A program made the position numbers and the translations under genes. Below, piece after piece: positions 38,119 through 49,544 of a DNA stretch of 64,000 nucleotides. The DNA lies in assembly GCA_029962745.1 (NCBI GenBank), contig CM057161.1, forward strand, positions 12,539,253-12,603,252, read 5' to 3'. The DNA comes from Echinometra lucunter (taxonomy: Eukaryota > Echinodermata > Echinoidea > Camarodonta > Echinometridae). The notes under the pieces were generated by a model. The model was not told where the DNA came from. It worked only from the letters and a program-made list of their open reading frames with translations, and did no database searches. Numbering within the stretch: the first letter of the stretch is position 1; every line of letters begins with the position of its first letter.

Positions 38119-38394
38119 TGAAGAAAATATATCACTGTTTTATGTGGAAATCAATGAAGTTGCTTCTGTTAGATATGCTATGTAGAGCATACAAAAAAGA
38201 AGAAGAAGAAAAAAAAAAACTCCTTGCCCAAATCAAGAAAAAGTCAATTTCGAAAAAATCAGAATTGCTTTTTTTTGCAGTCATTGGATGGTAGTATAGC
38301 TGCTGTAATTTGTGATACCAGTAGTCATCCAAATTTTGTATGCTTTTATTTTGCATGGACCCACAGAAACACAGTCTGAGGGCTGAGGTGGGTC

Positions 38395-38605
38395 ATGTGA
38401 TTAAACTGAATAACAATCTAACTGTCTAACTAACTAACTGAATAACTAGCTGACTAAATAACTAACTGACTAGCTAACTGGCTAATTGAGTAAGTACATT
38501 TAAATAAGTAAGTGAGTAAGTAAGTGAGTGAGTATCTGAGTGAGTAAGTAAGTAAGTGAGTGAGTAAGTAAGTATATGTAAGTAAGTAAAGTAAGTAAGT
38601 TAAAA
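38395..38605 (+). repeat. tetranucleotide arrays AACT then AGTA/AGTG
   Basis: Degenerate CTAACTAACTGA units change at about 38490 to AAGTAAGTGAGT units on the same strand. The two arrays are related by reverse complement (ACTT/AAGT). Confidence 0.8.
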
Positions 38606-39488
38606 AAATTAATTCTTTTCTGGCTCTCAGCAATTAATGAATGTATGGATCATTAACTAAGCGATGTGGATGAACTATATTATTCTTTAAAAGGAATGAA
38701 TAAATGCGAGGGTTGGGAAATAAGCATGGGTGAGTAAACAAGGTAATCTGTCATTAAAATTCCTCATTTGCAGGGAAACATCGGTATTAATCTAGCTTCA
38801 TACACTCTTCTATATGGTTGAAAGGTGAATAATCATGGCAAATAAATGTAGCCTTGTAGAGGATTACATACATTGTTTTGGCTTATAGTTGCTTGCATTT
38901 ATAGAAGTGATCTGACTCATCAGTAATATTAGTTATGCTTAGGTAACAGAAATAAAATAGCTCTGCAGCATGTACACTGTATGGTATATAGTATAAAGTA
39001 TGATCATGATCTGAAGTATCTGAAAAATATTTGACTGAGATAGGGAAGCTGAACTGTGTGTTCATGCTTTTATACATCACTTTCAGGATTTTGTACATTT
39101 GCTAGTAGTTTTTTGGTTAGGATTGTTAGAGCACCAGTGGATCCTGAACAAATGTCTTGCCTTAAAATTTATGCCTAAATTTTTTTTTTAAATGGAGAAA
39201 TAAAACGATCTGTAGTTTTTACAATTGAAATGAAATTAGAATAAATCTTTTAAAATAATTTTCTACCTGTACTTCTACTGTATGTAGTTATTGCTGTAGC
39301 TGCTGATTTGTTAGACCCTTGCTTTTGTCATGATTTCCAGTTTGACTGTTAATTTTCCTCCACACTCATCGGGAGGTATGGCTCATCCAGTACTCTTCAA
39401 GCTGTCTGTCAAGCAGTTATCCATTATGCTTTGTCTTGTTGTGGGATAATATGTTGGCACAGGTGGCTAATTATGATTATTTTGCTTT

Positions 39489-39509
39489 GTCCCCCCCCCA
39501 AAAAAAAAA

Positions 39510-39544
<35 letters not shown>

Positions 39545-39545
39545 A
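39489..39545 (+). repeat. C-A-GA homopolymer/microsatellite run
   Basis: C9, A18 and a GA run in series. Confidence 0.85.
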
Positions 39546-40100
39546 GGAGGAGAACCAAAAACCCAGACATCATTTTAATGAGTTGTCATGACAGTTCTGA
39601 GATGATTTTCTAAATGAAATGTTGAAGAAAATTGTAGAAACATAAAATCAATCAGATACTTTATTCTAGTAATTGTCAGGATGACATGACTGAGAAAGCA
39701 TTATTAGCAAAAACTGCTTATTTGTATCTCATGCGACTTTTGCTAAAGGAATGAAACTCTAGTATTTGATATGGGCCTAGTATATTGAGCTGTGCTTTGA
39801 AAGATCTGTTTATATCTACAAGTCTTACATGGTCTCTTTCTATCTCTTGCCTCTTCTGCTTAACTTTTTGATCTCTTTTTATTGCTTATGGTCTTTTTTT
39901 TCACCACCTCTTTTGTTATTTTTCAGAATAAAATGTGCCACTGTAATGTTCACACTTATCAAGATGTATTGTAGAGGTTTTTCAGATTTTCCAAAGTAGA
40001 TTTCTTGCACATATGTCATAAGAAAGAGAAGCAATGCTTTGAATTAAACAGAAATTTTCATCTAATTCTGGTGTGTATTTTTTCTTTTACTTCATTGCAG

Positions 40101-40396
40101 GCCAACCACCTTTGACTGACTTTTGGTTCTGGGAAGGTGAGGAGTGATAAATAAGAATTTACAAAGCAACAGACACACACACAAAAAAAAATAAAAGAGC
40201 CTATAGGAATATTGAAGCACAATTGGCAATACTTGATCCACAAGTTTTGAGAAACTGGAAGTTGCAATGGAAGTTACTGCATATTTTTGTTGATGAAGAA
40301 ACCAACCGTTGAAGCAAGTTTATAGAAGCAGCAGTACTCCGATGGAAGTAACAGCATATTTACACTGACAAGGAAGACAGTAGACAAGGAAGAATC
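40101..40396 (+). other. INF2: INF2 5' UTR portion of the ATG exon
   Basis: A strong 3' splice site ends at 40100: a T-rich pyrimidine tract, then ttcattgcag, with a possible branch site (tctaatt) near 40062. The exon would run from 40101 through the start codon at 40397 to the donor at 40593. The 296-base leader is non-coding except for three short upstream ORFs. An acceptor ahead of the ATG implies at least one further non-coding exon upstream. The exon start is inferred from splice signals only; a transcript could instead begin inside this stretch. Confidence 0.6.
40267..40368 (+). promoter_or_regulatory. chain of three uORFs in the INF2 leader
   Basis: Three short ORFs precede the INF2 ATG. 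The first, 40267-40293, encodes MEVTAYFC. Its TGA overlaps the next ATG by one base (TGATG), opening 40293-40325, which encodes MKKPTVEASL. The third, 40342-40368, encodes MEVTAYLH. The start codon for INF2 follows 28 bases later. The first and third peptides share six leading residues although two of those codons differ silently. A TGATG overlap is a configuration known to allow reinitiation. That these uORFs restrain INF2 translation is inference. Confidence 0.5.
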
Positions 40397-40592
40397 ATGT
40401 TAAAGAGGTGGTCTGGGATCGCGAGGAAGAGCCTCGGAAAGGTGCAAGCAGCCAAGAGCTCTGGGTCTGTCCAGAGTGAGGATGGAGGCGGGAGCAGCGG
40501 AGGAGAAGATGGCCCTGGAGCCAGCCTGGAGAATAGTGAGCCTGAGCTCTGCATCCAGCTCCTGCGGATTCCTTCAGTCAATAACTATACAG
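40397..40592 (+). CDS. INF2: Inverted formin-2 (INF2), coding exon 1
   Basis: This exon encodes residues 1-65 plus one base of codon 66. The start is the ATG at 40397, with A at -3, and it is the only ATG that opens into the conserved region. Residues 1-20 are basic (LKRWSGIARKSLGKVQAAK) and residues 21-44 are a Ser/Gly/Glu-rich linker; neither looks conserved. From residue 45 (ENSEPELCIQLLRIPSVNNY) the sequence matches the start of the INF2 Diaphanous-inhibitory domain, where vertebrate INF2 has a similar ADPELCIRLL...PSVVNYSG stretch. The exon ends in phase 1 at a GTGAAA donor. INF2 is a formin that both polymerises and severs or depolymerises actin filaments, acting at ER-mitochondria contacts and in membrane traffic. 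The open frame runs on past the donor into a TTC-rich intron, which is not coding. Confidence 0.88.
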
Positions 40593-40969
40593 GTGAAATT
40601 GATAGTTGTTCATCTTCTATGTTGATGGTACTGACTCTTCTTCTTGTTCTTTTCTTTTTTTCTTCTTTTTCTTCTTTTTCTTCTTCTTCTTCATCATCAT
40701 CTTCTCCTTTCTCTTATTTTTTTGAAAATATTTGTTATATTTTTTATTCTTTTCCCTCTTCTTTTCCTTCTTCTTGTTATTCTTGTTTTTTTGCTATTGT
40801 TATTTCTGCAATGAATATTTTCTGAACTGCTCAACACTATTGTTTTTTACCATGCACATTTAACCATTGCAATTCAGACTTCATACTGTAAGAATGGAAT
40901 TTATTTAATAAAATCCTTCAATCCATCAATCAGTCAGTCAACCATTTATGCATTCATTCCATCAATCAG
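40593..40969 (+). other. INF2 intron between coding exons 1 and 2 (377 bases)
   Basis: A GT-AG phase 1 intron. It holds an impure TTC/TCA tract (about 40636-40710) on the sense strand and ends with a TCAATCAG/ATTCATTC-type tail resembling the end of a retroelement. No other feature is seen. Confidence 0.85.
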
Positions 40970-41203
40970 GACTGAAGAAGAGGATCCAGACAAGCTCCAC
41001 AGAATGGCTGGAGGGTTTCCTGGAGCTGGACGGACTAGGAGTGCTCCTCGACGTGGTGGAGAGGCTCTCTGATCGCGGGATGAGCTTCGCCGATGCCTAC
41101 CTCCAAGTGGAGATTGTTGGGTGTATCAAGGCTGTCATGAACTCTAAAACTGGGATGGATTTCCTTATAGAAAGTGTGGATTTCACCAGGAAACTAGCAA
41201 GAG
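40970..41203 (+). CDS. INF2: INF2, coding exon 2 (Diaphanous-inhibitory domain)
   Basis: This 234-base exon completes Gly66 and encodes residues 67-143, entering and leaving in phase 1. It begins LKKRIQTSSTEWLEGFLELD, and later CIKAVMNSKTGMDFLI matches the INF2 motif that in vertebrates reads CVRAVMNSRQGIEYIL. These are helices of the armadillo-type DID that binds the C-terminal regulatory (DAD/WH2-like) region; in human INF2 this domain carries most mutations linked to kidney (FSGS) and nerve (CMT) disease. The exon is GC-rich and CpG-containing against AT-rich flanks. The donor is GTAAGAT. The acceptor CAG sits at the end of a run of TCAATCAG-like simple repeat, which is unusual and is noted as a finding. 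Confidence 0.93.
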
Positions 41204-42026
41204 GTAAGATTGTTCGATATTTGTATTTACATCTCTATCAGTTGCATCTTAATTACAAAGCTCAGATACCCTAGCAACTGTATGTTGACAGGGAAAAGAA
41301 AATTTGGCTTTACACCTTACTTGTGCTTTCTTTGTATTTCCTACATTCTAATTTAGTCTTGGACTTGAGTTATTTTAGATTTCAGGGAATAAGCTTTTTA
41401 TATAAGTTCAGGGAGTGTTGGTTATGTCACCAGAAAAATGTAATGTACATGAATAAAAGTATATTCTTGCATTATATTTAGGATTTTCATCACATGCCAC
41501 CATTATTTTTATCATTTACATTTTATGTCATTCTTAAGTTCAAAGAGATTATTGAGCAATCTGACAAAAGCCTATCCCATTCTGGCAGACTTGTTTATTT
41601 CATATTTATCAAGAAAAGGAATGGCATAAAAGATTGCCTTATCAATAGAGTTCAGATTGCATGCATATGTTAAAAGAGAGACTCAATGTAATGACCTGTC
41701 AGAGAACAAGAATATTCCATTTCGGCTTCCAGCTCTATCTCTAAACGCACCTGTCTGTCTTCATTGTTGTCATTTCAGTACCATTCACATTGATCCACTT
41801 TTCATCTTTTTAGAAAATAGAATCCGGTCCTAAGAATACTGTTGTGCTTGTGATCCAAACGATTACAAGACAAATGTATAGTTCTGGAAACTTTGTTTCA
41901 TTTGATGCTTTACTGCTAAATTGTTTTTTTTTTGCAGTGTTGTGGTGATGTTCTAGACTTCGATAATATGGCAGGCTGATAGATGAAACAGAAAACAGCA
42001 TATCACTCTAAATTTCTTAGATCAGA

Positions 42027-42678
42027 AATTCGTCCCTGTTTTCACAAAGTGACGGATGAGCGTGCAACTTCAAAAAAGTTAGTTTTGAGTAAATCGCTTT
42101 CAAAGTTTCAAACCTCAATCTCAACCTCTTTAATGTATGAAGGGTGAATAAATTTCATATCCTCGTATAGGGCATATTCTGGACAATGTTCATTATTAAT
42201 CAATTTGCATATTCCTTTTATAGTTTGGAAGAAAATGAAGTGTAAACATTGCCGTCATTTTGTGAAAATGCAAAATTCAAGGTCCCACTGTGATTTTGTT
42301 TTCACGCGGTGACGGATCTCAGCCACACGCGTGTTAAACAAATGGGACTTGATGAGCGCGCATTTCACCTAATTGTGCGCAATCACGTATTCAAATCAGA
42401 GACGTGCTCTTTTACTTTTTTCACAAAGTGAAAGAACTCAGCCGCACACGTAAAACGTACGGGACGGCTGAAAGCCGTCTCTTCGTAAAAACAGAAAATC
42501 ATTACTAGGTAGTTTCTTGTTGATGTCATTGCCATAGTTACATAATTAGACATTACTACAGTCTGAAACTCTGTGAAGTTCAAGATGTTAGTGAAAGATC
42601 TCCAAAAATGCAAAAAACTCAAAATTGAAAAATTCGCGATTTTACTAGTATCCGTCACTTCGTGAAAAGGGACGAATT
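42027..42678. mobile_element. DNA-transposon-like element, 31-base TIRs
   Basis: The ends are AATTCGTCCCTGTTTTCAC (then aaagtgacggat) and the inverted partner atccgtcacttcgtgaaaag, ggacgaatt. The motif TTCAC-aaGTGAcGGATctCAGCC recurs internally at about 42298 and 42417, and a short hairpin gacggctgaaagccgtc lies at 42463. It is CpG-rich against its surroundings, suggesting recent insertion. No transposase frame. Confidence 0.7.
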
Positions 42679-43440
42679 AATCAAAGTTGATTGTTATTAG
42701 GGGCAACTCCAAGACTAGATTTAGAAATTATAGTCAATAGGATTAATTTGTAAGTTTATCAGATGAATATTTTTCATTGTATTATGGATTTGTCCCTGAT
42801 TCAAATCTACATGTAAGAAATTTTAATAGTGATTGTGAAGTTTGTTAACTGAGAGGGCAGAAAGACCCTAACAAATATACTTTACATGGAGTTAATGCCT
42901 TCTGGCCCCAAGCAGACAAGTTGAGAGGATGTTATCATGAATTCATGATGACAGTTTTCGTGAAATTGATCTTCCGGGAGATTGCTGGGTTTGTGGATGG
43001 GGCCTGTGAGTGCTCACCTGGGCTCATCTGTATACCTGGCAATCCATTATACCCTCTACATTGATACCCGATAAGTGAGAGCGCTGGGGATATCATACAT
43101 GTAGTCTCCTATTATCAGCTAGCTGAGACAGCCGTGTCATCACGTACCTGACTGATATACATCGATGTTTATTGATGTATTCATCAGAATGGGTTATCAA
43201 ATTGAATGGTCTAGACATAATGATGCTCATATGATACTTAAGGTCTTATTTATCCAAGTTAATCTACACAGAAGAGCCTAGAGACGTAATGACATTCTTA
43301 TAACTCTCTTGATTCTATTCAACTTCCAAAGACGATACCTAGGTGCACAAGGTCTTTTGTCAAGATAATCCTGAAGATTCTTGGCCCCTGAACCCCTGCC
43401 AGGGGCCCCTACAGCCCCTGAACTCCCCCTGTTTTTGTGT

Positions 43441-43490
43441 CAGCCCCTCCCCCCCAACCCCCCCCCCCAACCCCCCCCCCCCCCACCATT
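43441..43490. repeat. C-rich homopolymer cluster
   Basis: C runs separated by AA within a cccctg-rich stretch (43385-43505). Confidence 0.85.
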
Positions 43491-46400
43491 CTGTGGCCCC
43501 TGTGGAAGGTGCTGCAGTCTGTCAGAATTGTTATACTTTGTTGGTGAAATGAATGAATAAATACTTTATTATTTCTCTGATTACTGCCTTCACAAAACGT
43601 CCCCAGAAGGTAAGCTATACACAAATGTACTGGAATGAAACTAGATGACTGGAATGAAAATTTCTAGACTTCAGTAAATTCTTTAATGCTTTCTTCAATT
43701 GAAATTATTGCTTACAACTATGGAATCGAAAAGCAAATGTTGCAATTCTTTTATTTCTTGAAATTCTCATACTGAAACATGCAAGCATTCTATTTTTCTT
43801 TTTAGATGATGCTATTTTCTGTGTCTATCATTGCTGCTTACCACTTCAGTTTGATTCAGTAGTAAATGAATGCATGCACGGATTGTTTCAGTCTTTGCCT
43901 ATCTCTCTTGCGCTAATCCTGGTGCCTCTGACTTCGCTTGTTCTGTATGGATGATGTTTTTTGGAAGCTTGAAAAAACACTTCCAGAATCTAACATTTGT
44001 GATGAATCATTCAGTTCTTTTTTTTTTAATCTGCAAACTGAATGAGGTATTTTCGCTTCTACTTAATACTAATTGATTATTTTTGTTTCTCATCTTGGAT
44101 CTAAGGTGAAAGACTTTCTCTTTCAGTGTGTCCTGTTTTGTGAAAGGTGTTCTTCAACACTAATGTTTCTTTTGGTTGGTGGGGGGGGGGGGGGAGGGGG
44201 GCGGCAGGGAAAGCCTGTGATGCAAGTTTTGAAATTGGTCTAAAGCATGTAAGACAGTCAGCTAAATTCAAATAAAAATGAAAAATCAACATAGGGTGAA
44301 ATATTTCTTTTAAATTTTAAAATGAGTGATTATACTCCTAACATTTTACCATGTGATTTTATTTAACTTACTAAAAGTGAGAAAGAAACAAACACAATCT
44401 TTTAACATGTAAACTGAACAGTAGCAATTCTGATTTTTTTTTTCCATATGTGAATATTGTTTTATACGTAAATGCTGTTTTGATGGCGTGAATGTCATAT
44501 TCTGCTCAGTTTATCGCATCTTAGAAACTTTGCATTGTGTGAAATATGCTGAAGTTAAACCTATACCAGTATTATTTACTATTCATGAGAGTGGTAAACC
44601 TCAATACTTCTGTAATCTTTATTGTGAAATCATGCCACTTTAAAATGCTCATGCATGTATTGGAATTGAATAACATCTGTCTTATATCAAATAAGGAGCT
44701 GTTATAGAAATAGACCATTAAACAGGGAATACTCACCAAGTCATACATGACATGTATGCAATAAAGCACATCATAATCCTTTCCTGTTTTATACTTCTTA
44801 GTTTGTTTTTGAAATGGTTAAGCTAATTTGTTTCCTCTTTGCAGTTCTGAAAAAAATGATTTTAGAGTTATAGTAAGCCTTTTTAGATGAGGATAAAAAT
44901 CTCCCGAAAGGTCATTTTCACACTCATCATTAGAATTTCCTTGATAAATATTGCAGAATGAAGAACAACGCTCAGCGTAGTCAGTGTGAGTTCATCTCAG
45001 CTTATTAGTGCTCATCAGCTTTTAAGCTTTTATCCTATTAACTCTAGGGTATGCTGTGATGATTCTATCTCTATACTAACAAGAAACAATATTTCCTTTA
45101 CTGATTAAAATCTTATTGACAAATTGAGATTGAGGTGCATTTTCATTTTAGTGTAAAATAGATAAGCTTCCAAATAAATCGATGTACTGCTTTAAGTAGT
45201 GAATTTACGTAGGTGTTTTCAAACCTTGAGCATCATTTAAACCATTGATTTTCTAAGGATATGGAACAATAACAGAAAATTAGCTGAAATACAGATAAAA
45301 GAAACAGCAGTCTACAAACAAATGTAAATCTGATTGTAATGTTGGGAGTTCTGGTCACCATATGATATTAGGACATGTAGAACAACAGCTTGTATTTGAT
45401 GAACCATATTGTATTTTGTGACCTGTAAAATTGAAAAAAAAAAAGGTGCATAATAATGCTGAATCGTGATCTATTTGAGAGTGCATATTAGTGGGCGATG
45501 TATTTGATCTGAAGGTGAACTCTGTCATGCTCTGACACACCTGGTTTCCCCTCATGATGAAATGAAATAACAGCGCAGACAGGGGAATAAACGCTTTAAG
45601 TGCCATGCTTCAACTTGTAGAATAGGATAGCGTGAATAGGATAGGGTTTAGTGGAGTTAATCTAGACAGAGGTGGAATGAAACTGGAACTATCTGTGTAG
45701 TGCACAGCATAGGTGAAAAACAGAATTCTTTGGTAATTCTGGATCGTATTTATGACTCAGTTGGAAAATTTGAGATTTGATACAATATTGGATTCAACTG
45801 AAATATTTACATTGTAGATACATATGCATACATATATACAAATATTTGCTAAAAGTAAACATAGAATGGATCTTGGTGAAAAAAAGAGGTGTTGTAACAG
45901 TAATTTCTCATTGTATTAAAACTGTTTCAGGAGGAACTGCAGTGTACAATACAAATACCCCCACCCCTTTTAAACGTAAAAATAGCGCTGTAGTTGAGCT
46001 AATTTTTAATCAAGTAATATTATTGCCATTCTTGAAAATGTCCCATCTTCCAATGTATAGGATAAACTGTATTAGTTTATAATGCCTATTTTCATATTTC
46101 TTTAGTAAGCTTAGTGAATTTTTACTATTGTATCATCGGCTCAAAAATGCCCCTACATGTAAATGTATTATGCGTAGAAAGCCCTCAACAAATATGTATT
46201 TTTAAACCTCTTCAAAATGAAAATCCAGTTGTAACAATCTGACAATTGTTTTGGAGTTACTGTTGCCTTCTTTCTGGATATAGGTTTTGAAATAAGGAAG
46301 CGTTTGTGGCAAATTCCCTTCTTTCTTCGATTTACAAGAGAACGCCTTTCGACCCCTTTTGATCATACATAACAGTAACCTCTCAAATGCTGTAATAACC

Positions 46401-46618
46401 ACCCTCAAATAGCATTTAATTCTTGGATTAAATCGAGAGAGACTCTGTTGGCATTATTCGTATCCATTTCAGTAACTCTGGTATTTTCTTTGCATCATAA
46501 GCCATGCAAGGAGTGACGCTGATTCAAAAGAGAAGTCCTTTGCTTTACCATAAGAGACACTGCTTACTTCCCAATGTCTGTCAGAGTACAATAGTCTGCA
46601 TGTGTACTTTTATTGGTG

Positions 46619-47078
46619 AATTGCCACTTGGTGTAATCCCACTTTGTTTAATGCCCGTTTGGTCTCATCCCACATGGTCTAATCCCATTTCATCTACAAC
46701 CCGTTCGGCTAATAACCAATTAGTCTAATTGCCACTAAGCTCATTTACTATTTTGTCTAATTTCCAGTCAGGCTATGCCCATTTCGTCTGATACCCACTT
46801 GGTCTAACACCACATATTCTATGTGATTAGAAGAACTGGTAATAGATCAAATGATCATCAGACGAAATAAGGAAAATTGAGTAGACAAAGTGGCAATTAG
46901 ACCATTTGATCATTCATAGACAAACTGACATTTAGCCCAAGTGGGTATTAGACCAAGTTTTGATTGGACCAAACAGCAGTTGGACCAGATTGATAGTAGA
47001 CCAAATGGGTTTAGCCATAGTGGTGTTAGACAATCTGGGAATTAGCCCAACTGGTATTGGACCAAGTGGCTGTAAACC
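46619..47078. repeat. converging two-armed array of 15-16-base units, copy 1
   Basis: The left arm (46619-46830) is a degenerate array of units like TGGTCTAATCCCACTT. The right arm (about 46850-47078) carries the same unit in reverse complement (attagaccaagtgg). About 12 units per arm. It aligns along its length to 50277-50719. No coding potential; the 74-codon frame is an artefact. Confidence 0.8.
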
Positions 47079-47346
47079 CTGTTATTGAGTTGTAAGAAAG
47101 ACATACATTTCTGCTCTTTGTTATTCATGTTATATTAAAAAGCATATTTTCAGTTGTGGATATTAACCTCTGGTATTGATGAATGGTAGTATTTGTTGTC
47201 ATTTTTTTTACTAGATCGTGAATAGGTTTTAATTCACAATGACAACTGAATCATTCAATTGTCTCCTGGGTAAAAACATTGTTTGAGATCTAATTCATAG
47301 GTTTCTACATGCTGCATGAAAAGTAAAAGCAAAAACATTTTAAAGT

Positions 47347-47355
<9 letters not shown>

Positions 47356-47414
<59 letters not shown>
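47356..47414. repeat. AT microsatellite
   Basis: About 29 TA units after a short CA run. Confidence 0.95.
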
Positions 47415-47417
<3 letters not shown>

Positions 47418-47757
47418 TAATACAATACAGTGAATTCCAGAAAGATATAGTATTTCTTTGGACTTAAGCACAATAACAACATATCTTACACTCTTTAGTT
47501 TGTTAGTTGATGTGTGAGTTTAGCTTATCACAATCTTACAAGGTTGTTGATAGACCTTATGTAACTGGCCATTTAGTCCCACTAATTATGATATTTGTTC
47601 TTGATTGTAAAACCCTAACCCTGGACTCTAAAGTTATAATGATAACAAACCCACAGGAATGTTTGATACTTGATTAAGTTCATCTACTTCCTGGACAACT
47701 AGTGTTCCTTCAAACAAAAAAATGCACACAGAGTGGCATTGTAAGTACTCTGTAATA

Positions 47758-48113
47758 CAGTCCGACCTCGCTTATCCGGCCCTAATTTATCCGAACTCCT
47801 CTATTAACCGGCTACGTCTCCCGGCCAGCTTCCCTCTTTCATTCTTCATCCAATTCACCTAAAAGCCCAGGAGACGGAAATATTGTGGGCAATTTTTTGT
47901 TTTATTTCATTTTATTTTAATCTCGTACAAACAGAAAGATATTATTGATCATTTACAATCATCCACAACACCAAGGAAATAGATATGTTACAGCCAATAG
48001 ACCGCCCTACCCTATAAATTTTCATAGAAAAATGCATAAAAACTTAATTTAAAAATTTCACTTATACGAATGGGCGCTGGTCCTGACACAGCTGGATAAG
48101 CGAGGTCGGTCTG
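47758..48113. mobile_element. pogo/Tigger-like MITE
   Basis: The left end CAGTCCGACCTCGCTTATCC and the inverted right end ggataagcgaggtcggtctg closely match. CAG...CTCG-TTATCC is the typical terminal pattern of pogo/Tigger elements. TA precedes the left end; the right flank (CA) has decayed. 356 bases, no transposase. Confidence 0.75.
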
Positions 48114-48249
48114 CAAAGTGATGAAGTTAAAGCACTTCTTGCTCTTGACATACCAGTATTTATAGTGTAATATTTGGATGTGAAGGTATGGAAATGTAGA
48201 AAAATGGCTGATAATTTTGTCAAGTTGGAGCCAGTTTGGTGGCGAACAA

Positions 48250-48497
48250 AACTATACTTATTTCCATGGTGTCAAATTTGACTTGGAATGGCGTCAGTTG
48301 GGAGTCAACTCTATTCTGAGATAAAGTGACTCATTTTCTTAGTTACTTTGACTCAGAATTGAGTTGATTCTCAGCTGATGCCACACCATTCCTAGTCAAA
48401 TTCATTTGGAAGCCGATTCACTTTAACTCAGAATAGAGTTGACTCCCAGCTGACGCCATTCCAAGTCAAAGTTGACACCATGGAAATAAAGAGTGTA
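48250..48497. mobile_element. foldback element, arms about 78 bases
   Basis: The left arm (ttatttccatggtgtcaa, acttggaatggcgtcag, ggagtcaactctattctgag) is inverted at 48415-48489. A third, degenerate copy of the arm in right-arm orientation fills the middle (48350-48405). No clear target duplication. Confidence 0.75.
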
Positions 48498-49464
48498 GAT
48501 TACATATGTTTATAGCACATCTTCCATATCCATGTTCAGATATATCTGCACAATGGTAGAAAGATAATACTGGACTATGAAATTTCATGCTGGAATGATA
48601 TATTTTTGTTTGGTATTTATAGAATATGGCTATTAATTGTTTAAAGTGTGCCCAATAAACTTTGACAAAAATAGTAATTTAACACCTACACAGAGTTATC
48701 GTTTGACTGTTGATTCTTGATTTTCTCTGTTCCTGGAAACAAGAAAACAAAAACAGAAACAAATGTTGATTCATAACATCCTGTAATACTGATAAAATGA
48801 GGAATCTTTTTGCCTCCATGCTTGAGCAATAGAGGATTTTTCTTATTTTGAATGATTTTATAAGGTGTTGTTTTGTAAGTAGATTGCAGGTGGAATAATG
48901 ATATTTTTTTTGCATTTTTACAGAGAACAAATAACAAAGTTTCATTTTTGTTATTGAGCATTAATCAGCAGTGTTGTAGTAGTAAACAGTACTACTACTT
49001 CTAATCTCTTCTAACACACTTTTTGCATGACAAGTGGATAGCCAGTAATATGCCTGTATTACTACTCGGGAAAAAAATACACGAGGCTCGGGGCGAATTT
49101 GCCCTCAAAATGCCCAAAAGAGCCCTGGAAAACTTCAAAAGAGCCCCTTAAATTCTCATAGGGTCCAATGTAAATTGTAATACACTGTAGAAAATTGGGG
49201 TGGTTGGGCTCAGAAAGTAGCTCTGGAAAAAAAAAAGTTATTTTTTTCCCCTGTATAACTACTGTTATCTCACTACAGGTGTACATTGAAAATTATTTGC
49301 ATAATATGTAGAAAAACAATGTGGATGACAGTAAAGGTATTAGGTTAAATACTGATGAACATGACATTATATTCTTCATTCTATTAATTATGAGCAATAG
49401 GGGTAGAAACGCTAAAATTGAGCAGTTACATTGCTGATCACATGTTTTACCGCACCTTTTTTTG

Positions 49465-49544
49465 TTAACCCATTGGCTACTGAAACCGGGTAGTCCCCGT
49501 ATTATTTCTATTAGAATTCAAGAATTCAGTAGTCAAAAGGTTAA
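49465..49544. mobile_element. 80-base TTAA-flanked mini-element
   Basis: TTAACCCATTGGCTACTGAA on the left and ttcagtagtcaaaaggttaa on the right are imperfect inverted repeats bounded by TTAA, as in the larger element at 37705. Confidence 0.55.

Larger units (their letters stand above)
23453..40100 (+). other. probable first intron of INF2
   Basis: There is no coding sequence I can support. The stretch is CpG-poor and T/G-rich on this strand, as in the later INF2 introns, and contains a tandem duplication (23.6 kb), several MITEs and microsatellites listed separately. The parts at 26.3-28.6, 28.85-30.1, 32.3-34.0, 34.2-35.9 and 38.6-40.1 kb hold nothing I can name. Its status as intron depends on the start site proposed at 23.4 kb. 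Confidence 0.35.

Noticed and set aside
40593..40825. Continuation of the INF2 exon 1 frame to 40825
   Set aside because: It runs through a TTC/TCA-rich low-complexity stretch, whereas splicing at 40592 to 40970 restores the conserved NYTG-LKKR continuity.
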